From Sphingobacterium multivorum (GTDB taxonomy: Bacteria; Bacteroidota; Bacteroidia; Sphingobacteriales; Sphingobacteriaceae): a stretch of DNA of 64,000 nt. A program made the translations under genes and the position numbers. The notes beneath the pieces are model-generated. The model was not told where the DNA came from. It did not search any database and saw only the letters and a list, made by a program, of their open reading frames with translations. The DNA is taken from positions 558,001-622,000 of the forward strand of contig NZ_UAUU01000011.1 of NCBI RefSeq assembly GCF_900457465.1. Direction: 5' to 3'. Of this stretch, positions 1 through 7,720 are shown piece after piece; the first letter of the stretch is position 1; each line of letters starts with the position of its first letter.

Positions 1-2384
1 AACAATATTTTTTAAAGCGGGAGAAAATATCTCTATTGCCTTATAGCAATGTCCGTCAGTACAGGGAATAGAGTTGAAATTACGGATGTAATACTGCACA
101 AAACTTGGAACCTTCTCGCTTCCACCTTTGTAATAATACAATGTTTTGGAACATTTCTCTAGGAACTCGTCCCAACCAATTAGCATCTTTGACCAGAAGA
201 ATTTGGAAAAGTCAGGTAATGCTAGATGCTGTCTGAAATCTATCGCCGTAAAATTTTGCACCGAGTGCTGACCTGAATATTTCCAGGGATGATAGATCTT
301 AGGATAATATAAATTGTGCTCAAGCCATTCAAAATAATCCTTGGATTCAATGTACTGCTTTTCAAATTTGCTTCGCTCAAACTTTTCTTCTTTAATATCT
401 ATCGTTATAGATTCCCGAACCCCAATCTTTTTAAAGAATATTTTCCATTCCGAAGCCGCTTGAACGGTTTCGGCATAGTTATCAACTAGGAAGTCAGCAT
501 TAGGGATTACAGCAGATAAACTTTTTTCTGGGTTGTAAAAATCGGATAAATACGCCCGTCCTGGAAGCCGAAGGCCGTTAACTGTAAGAACTTTCAATGA
601 TTTTAATGCTTCATAGTCGGCCTCGGAAAGCACTTTAGACGTAGATACTCTGAAAACAAACCTGGTAATGCTAATGGCGTTATCATCAATGATTTTATTA
701 CCCATTATAAACGGAACAATTGCTTTACGAAAAATTTCAAGGTTCGTGGGTTCTTTCACGCCGAGTTGTTGCAGCCATTTCATGACGTTTGGACTTTTTG
801 AAAAATGATCTAAGACCTTGGGATGAATGAAACTAAGGTTATCAAATTCGGTATCGGTATCTTCCTCCTTCCAAGGAAAGAAAATTTCCTTCGGAGTTTT
901 GATGTTTCCTGAATTATCAAGAATAAATGCTGCATCAGCCAATATTGGTAACCAATTTTGGTTATTCCCGTTTAAGGTTCTGTTGAAAAAAAATACAATT
1001 AGATTTATCCCCTGAGAAGAATTGTTGATGATGCCGGTGGTAATGAGTTGCAGTACATTATCGAAAGTGAATTGCCTAGTACCGAGACCCGATGTATTGG
1101 CCTGGTCCCTGACAACAATGTCTATCACACCATGATTGTTATCAAGCTTAAAGAAGTTCCTGACAAGCTCGGGATCGAAATATTCAGTAAATCTGGTTTG
1201 ATCAATTATTCCGTTAGCTATTGAGACGTAAAAATCACTTTTCTGTTTAGGAATAAAGTCAACCGTCCTGGAGGCAATCTCCAAACTTTCATTATAAGCT
1301 TTTTGAATATCAGTAAGGTTGTATGCTGGAAACTTGCCTTTTAGCAACGTAAGTACGTCATGGCAGAAGTCAGTTTTCTGGAGTTCCAAAAACCAATCTA
1401 TTTGTTTTAGAGCGATTTCAGATAGTAAAAATTCGTTCCATGGGTTAGCCATCAAATCCGTGCGCTCAGCATTGGTGAGGAAATCACCATTCATCAGGAA
1501 AGGAAAACCTAGATCAGCCTTGGTAGGAAGGTAGGAGTAAAGCACAGCACTTTTTAAAGGCAAAAACTGTCTGTCTTTAACACTTGCCGCAAATGTGATT
1601 TTTGTCGAGGTTGCTTCTTTTAGTTTTTTAGGACATTCGGTATCGGATAAAGCATTAAGCTTGATGCTCAGTTCCTCTTGGTGTTATTATAAAGATTGAT
1701 AACACCGTCTTCTTCCAGACCTTTTGATAACTGTGTAATAATATTCTCGTGATCGTAAAAAGTAATTGTTCCAATACGTCTTAGAAACAGCATGATCTGG
1801 CAATCCTTCAATACTTTTTCTATCTCTGTCAGTATTATATCTCTGTTGCTAACTGCAATAATTGTATTAACGCGAATTGGGTCGCAATAAGTTGTTACTT
1901 CATCAACTGGATTGTTTGTCCAAATTGGAATTACCTGCCAGGGATACTCCTCATAGTTTTTATAACCTTCGTATCTTTTATCAAAGCGAAACGAGTAATC
2001 ACCTGATATGATATGTGCATAGTCTGAAGAGCCGAAAACAGATTTGAATCCTATGCCCTTATACCCCGTTTTTTCAACGCTTTTGTCTTTTTCACTTGCC
2101 TTATTTCCAATTCCCGAGATGCCTCTTACATCGCTCTCAGTGAAGTGTGCTCCACTATGAGAAAACACAAGGTAGTTTTCTAGCAATCGAAACGATACAT
2201 CTATTTGCTTGTCACTTCCTGTCGAAGCGTCGTCTGCATTTTGAAGCAATTCAAATACAAACCTATTTATGTGCCCGAAAACGGTTTTGGACAAAGTATT
2301 AATCAATCGCGCTAAATCACGCGAATTGCTGTCATTTTTAGCTTTTTCTTCAAATATTTGCTCAACGAGATCTTTTGCATTCAT
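1..2384 (-). CDS. Sacsin/Hsp90-type (GHKL) ATPase-domain protein, partial, one frameshift
   Basis: Large protein with an N-terminal histidine-kinase/Hsp90-like ATPase domain of the sacsin type: an N-box ELLQNADDA near residue 45 and a glycine box KTGYKGIGFKSVF near residue 105. The residues that follow (LYNN, then QEELSIKLNALSDT) belong together, but one base is missing around 1676-1680 (CCC read as CC on the coding strand), giving a premature stop at 1668. The reading frame then stays open to the window edge, so about 795 residues are visible and the C-terminus is cut off. Proteins of this class are often large, of unknown role, and found near restriction or defence genes. Its position beside a recombinase suggests island cargo. 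ATPase fold: fairly sure; a defence role: inference. Confidence 0.7.
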
Positions 2385-2482
2385 AATGGGGACGGTTTGT
2401 GGTTGGACTGGTGTAAATATATTCCAGCTTAGGCGATCAAGATAATAAAAATAGTGATTAATCCGTAATTTGCTCCTTTAAC

Positions 2483-2659
2483 TCAGTGCATTTTGAATCT
2501 AGGTAAAATGTTCCCTAGGGAAAAATCACATCCAAAATTAGGGAGATCAGTTCTTAAAATGAACCCTGCTGATTGATTAAGAATCTGTTGCAGCGCTATA
2601 ACTGATTTATCGCTATTTATTGAGTTTCCGTATACTTTTGGGAAATAATAGAATGCCAT
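2483..2659 (-). CDS. Small hypothetical protein (58 aa), possibly truncated
   Basis: A 58-codon ORF upstream of the ATPase gene and on the same strand. It begins MAFYYFPKVYGNS and contains GFILRTDLPNFGCDFSL, which faintly resembles the start of DUF4365-type proteins (a G-F-I-x-R ... D-x-G pattern). If one A in the AAAA before the stop is a sequencing insertion, the frame would run on to end in TELKEQITD. It may be a real short protein or the remnant of a longer one. No Shine-Dalgarno is visible, which is normal here. Function unknown. Confidence 0.35.
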   Translation of the reverse strand: MAFYYFPKVYGNSINSDKSVIALQQILNQSAGFILRTDLPNFGCDFSLGNILPRFKMH

Positions 2660-2807
2660 GGCTTTTTTTTATTCAACTTAGATACCATAAATATAACAAT
2701 ATCAAGAAATCTAAAATAAAGTTCGAATAACTTCGTATAGATTTCTTAGATACTCTGCTTAATTTGCTTACTTTTTGAAAACCTCTTATTTGTAAGTATT
2801 CTATTTG

Positions 2808-2963
2808 TCAATATTTATCTGGTTTTGTTGTGATCCAAATAAATATAAGCCATGTAAAAAATACCAATGAAAATCCAATCCAAGGATTTTTCATACCGAG
2901 AGCAGCAAAAAGCCCAATCGTGGATAGAATACACAAGAATAAAAATAATAATAAGGTCTTCAT
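2808..2963 (-). CDS. Small two-helix membrane protein (51 aa)
   Basis: A 51-residue ORF starting MKTLLLFLFLCILSTIG, with two hydrophobic segments (about residues 3-22 and 29-45) separated by a short polar loop GMKNPW and ending in a charged tail TTKPDKY. The composition is clearly that of a membrane protein rather than random sequence. It lies downstream of the recombinase gene on the same strand, after a 12-bp hairpin. Function unknown; it could be an orphan island gene. Confidence 0.4.
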   Translation of the reverse strand: MKTLLLFLFLCILSTIGLFAALGMKNPWIGFSLVFFTWLIFIWITTKPDKY

Positions 2964-2983
2964 TATTTAGAAAGGATGAAATT

Positions 2984-3010
2984 ATACTGCAACGATTTTC
3001 GTTGCAGTAT
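2984..3010. terminator. 12-bp perfect hairpin after the recombinase gene
   Basis: Perfect inverted repeat ATACTGCAACGA / TCGTTGCAGTAT with a 3-nt TTT loop, immediately after the recombinase stop codon. There is no strong T-run, so it may be a weak terminator or an mRNA-stabilising hairpin. Confidence 0.5.
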
Positions 3011-3016
3011 ATCAGA

Positions 3017-4324
3017 TTAAGCTGCTTGTTTGTTTTTATGTTTCTTTTTCTTCGATTTTTTTGAATTATCTTTTTTCGAGTCGATTTTTCTTAGAATTCT
3101 CATTACCTTCTTTTGAACATCGTCAACAATCTTCCAGTCTTTCTCAATATAAATATCGGTTACTCTATTTCCCTCATCGACATGATTCAAAGCTAAGGAG
3201 ACATCATCTTTATTTAGGCGACATCTATTTCTAGCAGTACTCGCAAAAGTATGTCTCGCCCAATATAGGGTGAGATTTTTAATGCCGGTTAGGTTACGAA
3301 GGTGAAGCATTCCCTTTGATAATGCGTAATTAAGGTAATTCGGATTTCTATATCGGTTTCGTAGTTTTTCGATATATTTTTCGAGAAGTGGTTTCGCCTC
3401 GTCAATTATTCTAATGCTAATAAATGCATTGTCTTTTCTTAAATCTTTTGTCTTTTTCCGATTGTAATCAATTCTACCATTTCGGATATCTGATCTATTT
3501 AAGTAATAAAGATCTACAGCATTTATTCCGCATAGATAGAATGATAGCATATACAATTCTTTGGCTAACTCAGCTCGACTGTTAGGTACAGTAGGCCAAT
3601 CTCTTAATTTTAAAACATCATCTATTTCATTGTTTCTATTTTTTGTTAGAGGAGGAGAACCTACCTTATACTTTGAGAAAGGATAATGTTTAATTCGATA
3701 GATCCCTAAATCTTCGTTATTGTATTTTTTCCTTGCCTCATTAAAGAGTGTCCTTAGATCTCGCATGTGATTATGTAGTCCACTGTCTGATAAACCCTTT
3801 TCGGTTGTAACGACTGAATTTCCAAATTGATTAATCCTAGTCATGGTTCTATCGGACTTCAGGAATCGTTCATACATAAACAACATGTTTGAATTTATTT
3901 CCTTTATGGAGACAGTATGTCTTTTAAAATAATCAACAAGGCTATTGCATATAGCTGTATGGTTTTTGGCTGTTCCGCTTCTTCCATCAGATTTTAATCG
4001 TTCGATATGGTCCCTACAAAACGAGATGAATTCAACATCTTCATCCATATCTTTCAGGTAATCTTTTAATGCTTCCGCTGTAAAATATTCGAGCCTTCCA
4101 TCAAGCTCACTGATCGCTTTACGGTATTCCTTAAGTTGATCATTTAACTTGTCAAGAACAAAGGTGTCTTTGATCTTTTTTTCTTTGGTGAGCTGTTTCT
4201 GAACAACGTAGTGATTAGTATCCAAAAACTTTCTTTCTCCCTTGTGATAGACACAGATTTTTACATTGTAGGTGCCATCGGATTTCTTGTGGTGTTCATA
4301 AACTTTTGCGCTTACGGTTGCCAT
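3017..4324 (-). CDS. Tyrosine-type site-specific recombinase (integrase)
   Basis: 435-residue integrase with an N-terminal arm-binding part, a central SAM-like core-binding domain (about 95-200) and a C-terminal catalytic domain (about 225-410). Visible catalytic elements are the H-x-x-R box as WARHTFAS, the downstream His in ALNHVDEG, and the nucleophile in VTDIYIEKDW. The first-Arg box reads GINAVDLYYL, with Asn where Arg is usual, a variation known among Bacteroidetes conjugative-transposon integrases. The C-terminus is a Lys-rich tail. It probably inserted the adjacent island at the tRNA-Met gene 190 bp away. Confidence 0.88.
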   Translation of the reverse strand: MATVSAKVYEHHKKSDGTYNVKICVYHKGERKFLDTNHYVVQKQLTKEKKIKDTFVLDKLNDQLKEYRKAISELDGRLEYFTAEALKDYLKDMDEDVEFISFCRDHIERLKSDGRSGTAKNHTAICNSLVDYFKRHTVSIKEINSNMLFMYERFLKSDRTMTRINQFGNSVVTTEKGLSDSGLHNHMRDLRTLFNEARKKYNNEDLGIYRIKHYPFSKYKVGSPPLTKNRNNEIDDVLKLRDWPTVPNSRAELAKELYMLSFYLCGINAVDLYYLNRSDIRNGRIDYNRKKTKDLRKDNAFISIRIIDEAKPLLEKYIEKLRNRYRNPNYLNYALSKGMLHLRNLTGIKNLTLYWARHTFASTARNRCRLNKDDVSLALNHVDEGNRVTDIYIEKDWKIVDDVQKKVMRILRKIDSKKDNSKKSKKKKHKNKQAA

Positions 4325-4470
4325 AATCTTTTTTCTTTAGCACGTAAAAATTCCCGTTACATATTTGTTACATTTTTACGTGAAGTTCAACAAAAAACTA
4401 TGCAAAACTGGCCAAATAGGGTAGTTGTCCCATGGCCATTCCATCAATGAAATTTGATGGAAAGAAACGA

Positions 4471-4508
4471 AAAAAAGCGGCTTTTCTGCATAGAAAAGCC
4501 GCTTTTTT
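4471..4508 (-). terminator. Terminator of tRNA-Met
   Basis: Perfect 17-bp inverted repeat with a 4-nt GCAT loop and A/T-rich ends (AAAAAAGCGG...CCGCTTTTTT), just downstream of the tRNA on the minus strand. Confidence 0.85.
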
Positions 4509-4514
4509 GCTTTG

Positions 4515-4588
4515 TGCTCCCACCTGGGCTCGAACCAGGGACCAAAAGATTATGAGTCTTCTACTCTAACCGACTGAGCTATAGGAGC
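4515..4588 (-). tRNA. tRNA-Met (CAT)
   Basis: 74-nt cloverleaf. Acceptor GCTCCTA pairs with TGGGAGC, followed by A73; D arm GCTC...GAGT; anticodon stem GAAGA/TCTTT with loop CTCATAA; T arm CCTGG-TTCGAGC-CCAGG. The anticodon is CAT. G1-C72 pairing argues for elongator Met rather than initiator; an Ile2 (lysidine-modified) identity cannot be excluded. CCA is not encoded. Its 3' end is the likely attachment site of the adjacent integrase. Confidence 0.92.
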
Positions 4589-4678
4589 AGGTCGTTTTGT
4601 TTTGTCAATTTAAACAGCTGTTGTGCCGTTTTGACGATGCAATTATCGATATTTGTATCGATATTTCAAAATAATTCA

Positions 4679-5311
4679 ATGGAAAAAATTAAAAATATTG
4701 TTCTTGATTATGGGAATGTGATCTTCATGATCGACTTTGTAAAATTGAAAGATGCTTTTACTCAGTTAGGTATAGAAAATGTGGATGCCGTATTTGGACA
4801 TCATGGTCAAAGTGCACTTTTTGATAATTTTGATAAAGGAAAAATTGATTCTACGCAATTCCGTGAGGGGATAAGAGCATTAACCCAAAATCCAGCCCTG
4901 ACGGACGAACAGATTGATACGGCCTGGAACAGTTTGCTGCTTGGTGTACCACAAGGTAACCATGAGATTCTAGTTCAGTTGAAAGATCGATACCGAACAT
5001 TTTTGTTAAGTAACAATAATGCAATTCATTATGCCTATTGTATGAATGATATTCATCAAAAATATGGTGTTGCCGACAATGAAGGTTTTTTTGAAAAGAC
5101 CTATTATTCCCATTTAGTGGGGATGCGCAAACCAGATGCGGAAATATTTGAATTGGTCATGCAAGAACAACAATTGGATCCGGCGGAGACTTTATTTATT
5201 GATGATAGTCCGCAACATCTGGCGACAGCAAAACAATTGGGTTGGCATACAGCATTGTGTACTAGGGAGAAACCCTTAAAAGTTTTGTTGGAAGAATACG
5301 GATTGTTATAA
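4679..5311 (+). CDS. HAD-IA family hydrolase (YihX-like sugar phosphatase type)
   Basis: 210-residue haloacid-dehalogenase-type hydrolase. Motif I is VLDYGNVIF, with Gly after the nucleophile pair as in the YihX/glucose-1-phosphatase branch; motif II FLLSNNN; motif III Lys in GMRKPDAEIF; motif IV LFIDDS. I chose the ATG at 4679 over one 48 nt upstream because the conserved domain starts right there. The likely reaction is dephosphorylation of a small phosphorylated metabolite; the substrate is unknown. It is a single gene between the tRNA and rpsU. Confidence 0.82.
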   Translation: MEKIKNIVLDYGNVIFMIDFVKLKDAFTQLGIENVDAVFGHHGQSALFDNFDKGKIDSTQFREGIRALTQNPALTDEQIDTAWNSLLLGVPQGNHEILVQLKDRYRTFLLSNNNAIHYAYCMNDIHQKYGVADNEGFFEKTYYSHLVGMRKPDAEIFELVMQEQQLDPAETLFIDDSPQHLATAKQLGWHTALCTREKPLKVLLEEYGLL

Positions 5312-5349
5312 AAAAATAATTTTGTTTTCCTTTTTAAAAAGAAATAGCT

Positions 5350-5390
5350 TACCTTTGTCCCACTTTAAATTTAAAAGCGGCGAAAGGAGG
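5350..5390 (+). promoter_or_regulatory. rpsU promoter -7 box and strong Shine-Dalgarno
   Basis: TACCTTTG at 5350-5357 matches the Bacteroidetes TAnnTTTG -7 box. AAAGGAGG at 5383-5390, 12 nt before the ATG, is a full Shine-Dalgarno, which most genes in this window lack. In Flavobacterium, bS21-containing ribosomes hide their anti-SD and those lacking bS21 translate the SD-bearing rpsU mRNA, giving autoregulation; the same is inferred here. Confidence 0.7.
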
Positions 5391-5402
5391 TATATATAAC
5401 GC

Positions 5403-5597
5403 ATGATTATCGTAAATGTAAAAGAAGGAGAATCTTTAGATAGAGCATTGAAACGTTTCAAAAAGAAATTCGAAAAAACTGGAGTTTTAAGAGAATTACG
5501 TTCACGTCAAGCTTACGAAAAGAGATCTGTAACTCGTCGCATTCAAGTGAAAAAAGCGATTTACAAACAATCTTTGAATCAAGATGTAGCTAACTAA
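5403..5597 (+). CDS. rpsU: 30S ribosomal protein bS21
   Basis: 64-residue, strongly basic small-subunit protein with the family signature [19 protein letters not shown], a full-length member. It binds near the 3' end of 16S rRNA; in Bacteroidetes it helps block the anti-Shine-Dalgarno, so its level can set which mRNAs are translated. It has its own promoter and a strong SD upstream and a good terminator downstream, so it forms a monocistronic unit ahead of the xer-type recombinase and hpf. Confidence 0.96.
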   Translation: MIIVNVKEGESLDRALKRFKKKFEKTGVLRELRSRQAYEKRSVTRRIQVKKAIYKQSLNQDVAN

Positions 5598-5623
5598 TTG
5601 ATTCGCTGAGAATTTTAAAATAT

Positions 5624-5655
5624 AAAGGGAAAAGCCTAGCTTTTCCCTTTTTTTT
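5624..5655 (+). terminator. Terminator of rpsU
   Basis: 12-bp stem AAAGGGAAAAGC / GCTTTTCCCTTT with a 3-nt loop, running into a T-tract. Confidence 0.9.
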
Positions 5656-5698
5656 GTGCTTTTAAGTTTGTAATTTAAGCTATATAGCGAGGGAAAAT

Positions 5699-6579
5699 AT
5701 GTTGGAAAAGGAGTTTATTCGGTTTTTGCAGATTGAAAAAAGGTATTCAGAACATACGGTTATTGCCTATAAGCATGAGTTGGAGATGTTCCAGTCTTTT
5801 TTGGATCGTGAGGGACTGACTGTGCAGGATATCGTATACCGTGATTTACGTCATTATTTCGCGCAAATGGTAGAGTCCGGAAAAAATGCAAGTTCAGTCA
5901 ACCGGAGTATGTCCTCCATGCGAACTTATTTTAAATTTTTGCAAAGAGAAGAGTGTATTGCGAAAAATCCCATGACGCTTATTAAAGCGTTAAAAACTGC
6001 TAAAAAATTACCGGTTGTTGTTGAAAAGGAAAAGCTGGTCCGTTTGTTGGATCAGATGGGGCAGGAGCAGGATGGGTTTGAATCCTGCCGCGATTATATG
6101 GTTATGGAATTGTTGTTCGGTACCGGGATTCGGTTGGCAGAATTGTTGAAAATTAAGGAGCAGGATATAGATTTTTTAATAAAAATATTCTTATATTAGG
6201 TAAAAGGAACAAAGAACGCTTGGTTCCGATCAATAATCTTTTATTGAAAGAATTGAAAAACTATTTGCAACAAAAGGCGACGCAATTTGTTGATACTAAT
6301 AACAGCTTACTAATCGTTACGAAAGAAGGAAAGCCAGCATATGCCAAGCTGATCTATGCTATTGTACATCGGCAATTGACGCTGATTTCTACTCAAGGTA
6401 AGAGAAGTCCTCATATTTTGAGACATACTTTCGCAACGGCCCTGTTGGACAACGGGGCGGATTTAAATGCAATTAAAGAGCTGCTGGGGCATGCAGGGCT
6501 TGCGGCAACACAAGTGTATACGCATAACTCAGCAGAACGATTGAAGTCAATTTATAAACAAGCTCATCCAAAAGCTTAA
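5699..6579 (+). CDS. xerC: XerC/XerD-type tyrosine recombinase, one frameshift
   Basis: About 294-residue chromosome-dimer recombinase: N-terminal SAM-like domain (RFLQIEKRYSEHTV) and catalytic domain with Arg in GTGIRLAELL, HILRHTFATALL, LLGHAGLAATQVYTHNS including the Tyr nucleophile. The frame breaks at 6172-6177, where a run of seven T should encode DIDFFNKNILILGKRN but six are present. The gene is probably intact in the organism because chromosome dimer resolution is a core function. XerC versus XerD cannot be settled from sequence alone; a recombinase between rpsU and hpf is common in Bacteroidetes. Confidence 0.85.
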
Positions 6580-6583
6580 AAAA

Positions 6584-6589
6584 AGGAGG
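6584..6589 (+). promoter_or_regulatory. Shine-Dalgarno before hpf
   Basis: AGGAGG with a short 4-nt spacer to the ATG. It is the second strong SD in this cluster, but lies in an A-rich stretch, so chance or suboptimal spacing is possible. Confidence 0.55.
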
Positions 6590-6593
6590 AAAA

Positions 6594-6953
6594 ATGAACA
6601 TTACTGTGCAATCCATTCGATTTACTGCTGATCAAAAGCTAATCGAGTTTATCAAAAAGAAAACAGGAAAATTGGAGCAGTTTTTGGATTCCATTATTGG
6701 TGGCGAATGCTACCTGCGATTGGAAAATGTCGATGATGAGGCAAATAAAATTTCAGAAATTAAATTAAATATCCCGGGAAGCCAGCTTTTTGCGAAAGGG
6801 CAAGCGAAGAGCTTTGAGGAGGCGACAGATATTGCTGTCGAATCCTTGCGTAGACAGATTAATAAACATAAAACAAAGACAAAAAATACAGTTATCAATG
6901 GACGTAATGAAGTTCTTACCCTAGAGGAAGAAGAAGAGGAAGAATACGATTAA
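6594..6953 (+). CDS. hpf: Ribosome hibernation factor HPF/RaiA family (short form)
   Basis: 119-residue protein starting MNITVQSIRFTADQKL, with the alpha/beta fold of HPF/YfiA up to about residue 100 and an acidic Glu-rich tail (LTLEEEEEEEYD). It binds 30S/70S ribosomes in stationary phase to block tRNA and mRNA binding. The length fits the short form without the dimerising C-terminal domain of long HPF. It begins 14 bp after the recombinase stop and is preceded by an SD, so co-transcription with xerC is likely. Confidence 0.88.
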   Translation: MNITVQSIRFTADQKLIEFIKKKTGKLEQFLDSIIGGECYLRLENVDDEANKISEIKLNIPGSQLFAKGQAKSFEEATDIAVESLRRQINKHKTKTKNTVINGRNEVLTLEEEEEEEYD

Positions 6954-6982
6954 TAACTATTAAAATATAGATGTAAATGTAG

Positions 6983-7014
6983 GAGGTCAGTTATAGAAAC
7001 TGGCCTCTTTTTTT
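6983..7014 (+). terminator. Terminator of hpf
   Basis: 10-bp stem GAGGTCAGTT / AACTGGCCTC (one G-T pair) followed by seven T. Confidence 0.85.
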
Positions 7015-7196
7015 GTACCGCTCTATTGTAATTGGTCCGTAAGAACCTAACGTGGATTTTCGGGGCTGTTGATCCATGTGAAATTAGGAAGGATTTATTT
7101 CCATTACTCGCTGAAAGGCTTATTTATATTAAATCAAAATAATCTTCTGTTTTACTTGGATTGATTATAAATAATATTTATTTTTGATCGATTTAA

Positions 7197-7589
7197 ATGA
7201 TAAGGGAAATAGAAATGTCAAAATTGGTTTGTCCGTTAGCACATGTTGAGGAAGTGTTTTCAACTATAGTAGGTACAGTTTATCAATGTAGCCGCAAAAA
7301 TTGTTTCTGGTTGGAATATAATAATGAAACAACGTCTTTCTCGGTATCGGATTTTTTGAAATTTAAGAAACGTATCGATGGGATTGATGTTGAGCATATG
7401 CTTCATGATACAACACGCTCATCTGATTTTGAAATCATTATGCCTTTTCGTACAGAAAGATGTTTCATCTTAACTGTAGCGGATGTGCTCCAGTTGCGCG
7501 AATTATTAGATGGCGCTAAATTTATGATGGAATTGAATAGCGTTGTCAGAACTTGTTTGCAGGTTTCGCCATTTGCGGTTTTCGCTTAG
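7197..7589 (+). CDS. Conserved hypothetical protein (DUF6686-like)
   Basis: 130 residues, soluble, no signal peptide. It has a Cys pair in YQCSRKNCFWLEYN reminiscent of a small beta-sheet/zinc-knuckle start, then FSVSDFLKFKKRID and a helical C-terminal half ending in LNSVVRTCLQV. This layout resembles the Bacteroidetes family DUF6686, but I cannot confirm membership. An alternative start at Met7 (MSKLVCPLA) is equally plausible. It is followed directly by the insertion sequence, whose left end may also act as its terminator. Confidence 0.6.
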   Translation: MIREIEMSKLVCPLAHVEEVFSTIVGTVYQCSRKNCFWLEYNNETTSFSVSDFLKFKKRIDGIDVEHMLHDTTRSSDFEIIMPFRTERCFILTVADVLQLRELLDGAKFMMELNSVVRTCLQVSPFAVFA

Positions 7590-7615
7590 GTAGTATATAT
7601 AAACGAATTTAAAAA

Positions 7616-7648
7616 GAGGCTGTCTCAAAAAGGCAGTCTCTTTTTTTT
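7616..7648 (+). terminator. Left-end hairpin of the IS (terminator-like)
   Basis: GAGGCTGTC / GGCAGTCTC stem (two G-T pairs) followed by eight T. It would stop transcription entering the element from outside. Confidence 0.65.
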
Positions 7649-7720
7649 CATTATCTAAGGTTTATTATTTGTTTTAACGGTTTGATTTTCATATATTTAT
7701 AGTGTAAACAAAAAGGATAT

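Larger units (their letters stand above)
1..4514. mobile_element. Right end of a putative integrated island at tRNA-Met
   Basis: The stretch left of the tRNA-Met 3' end holds a tyrosine recombinase gene next to the tRNA, two tiny ORFs and a large sacsin-type ATPase, a cargo typical of accessory or defence islands. The tRNA lies on the minus strand, so its 3' end, the usual attachment site, faces the recombinase. The other end and the duplicated attachment core are outside the window, so integration is inferred from layout only and the left boundary is not real. Confidence 0.5.

Noticed and set aside
7090-7196. Additional gene between hpf and the hypothetical protein
   Set aside because: No open frame of useful length with coding character; only A/T-rich sequence.
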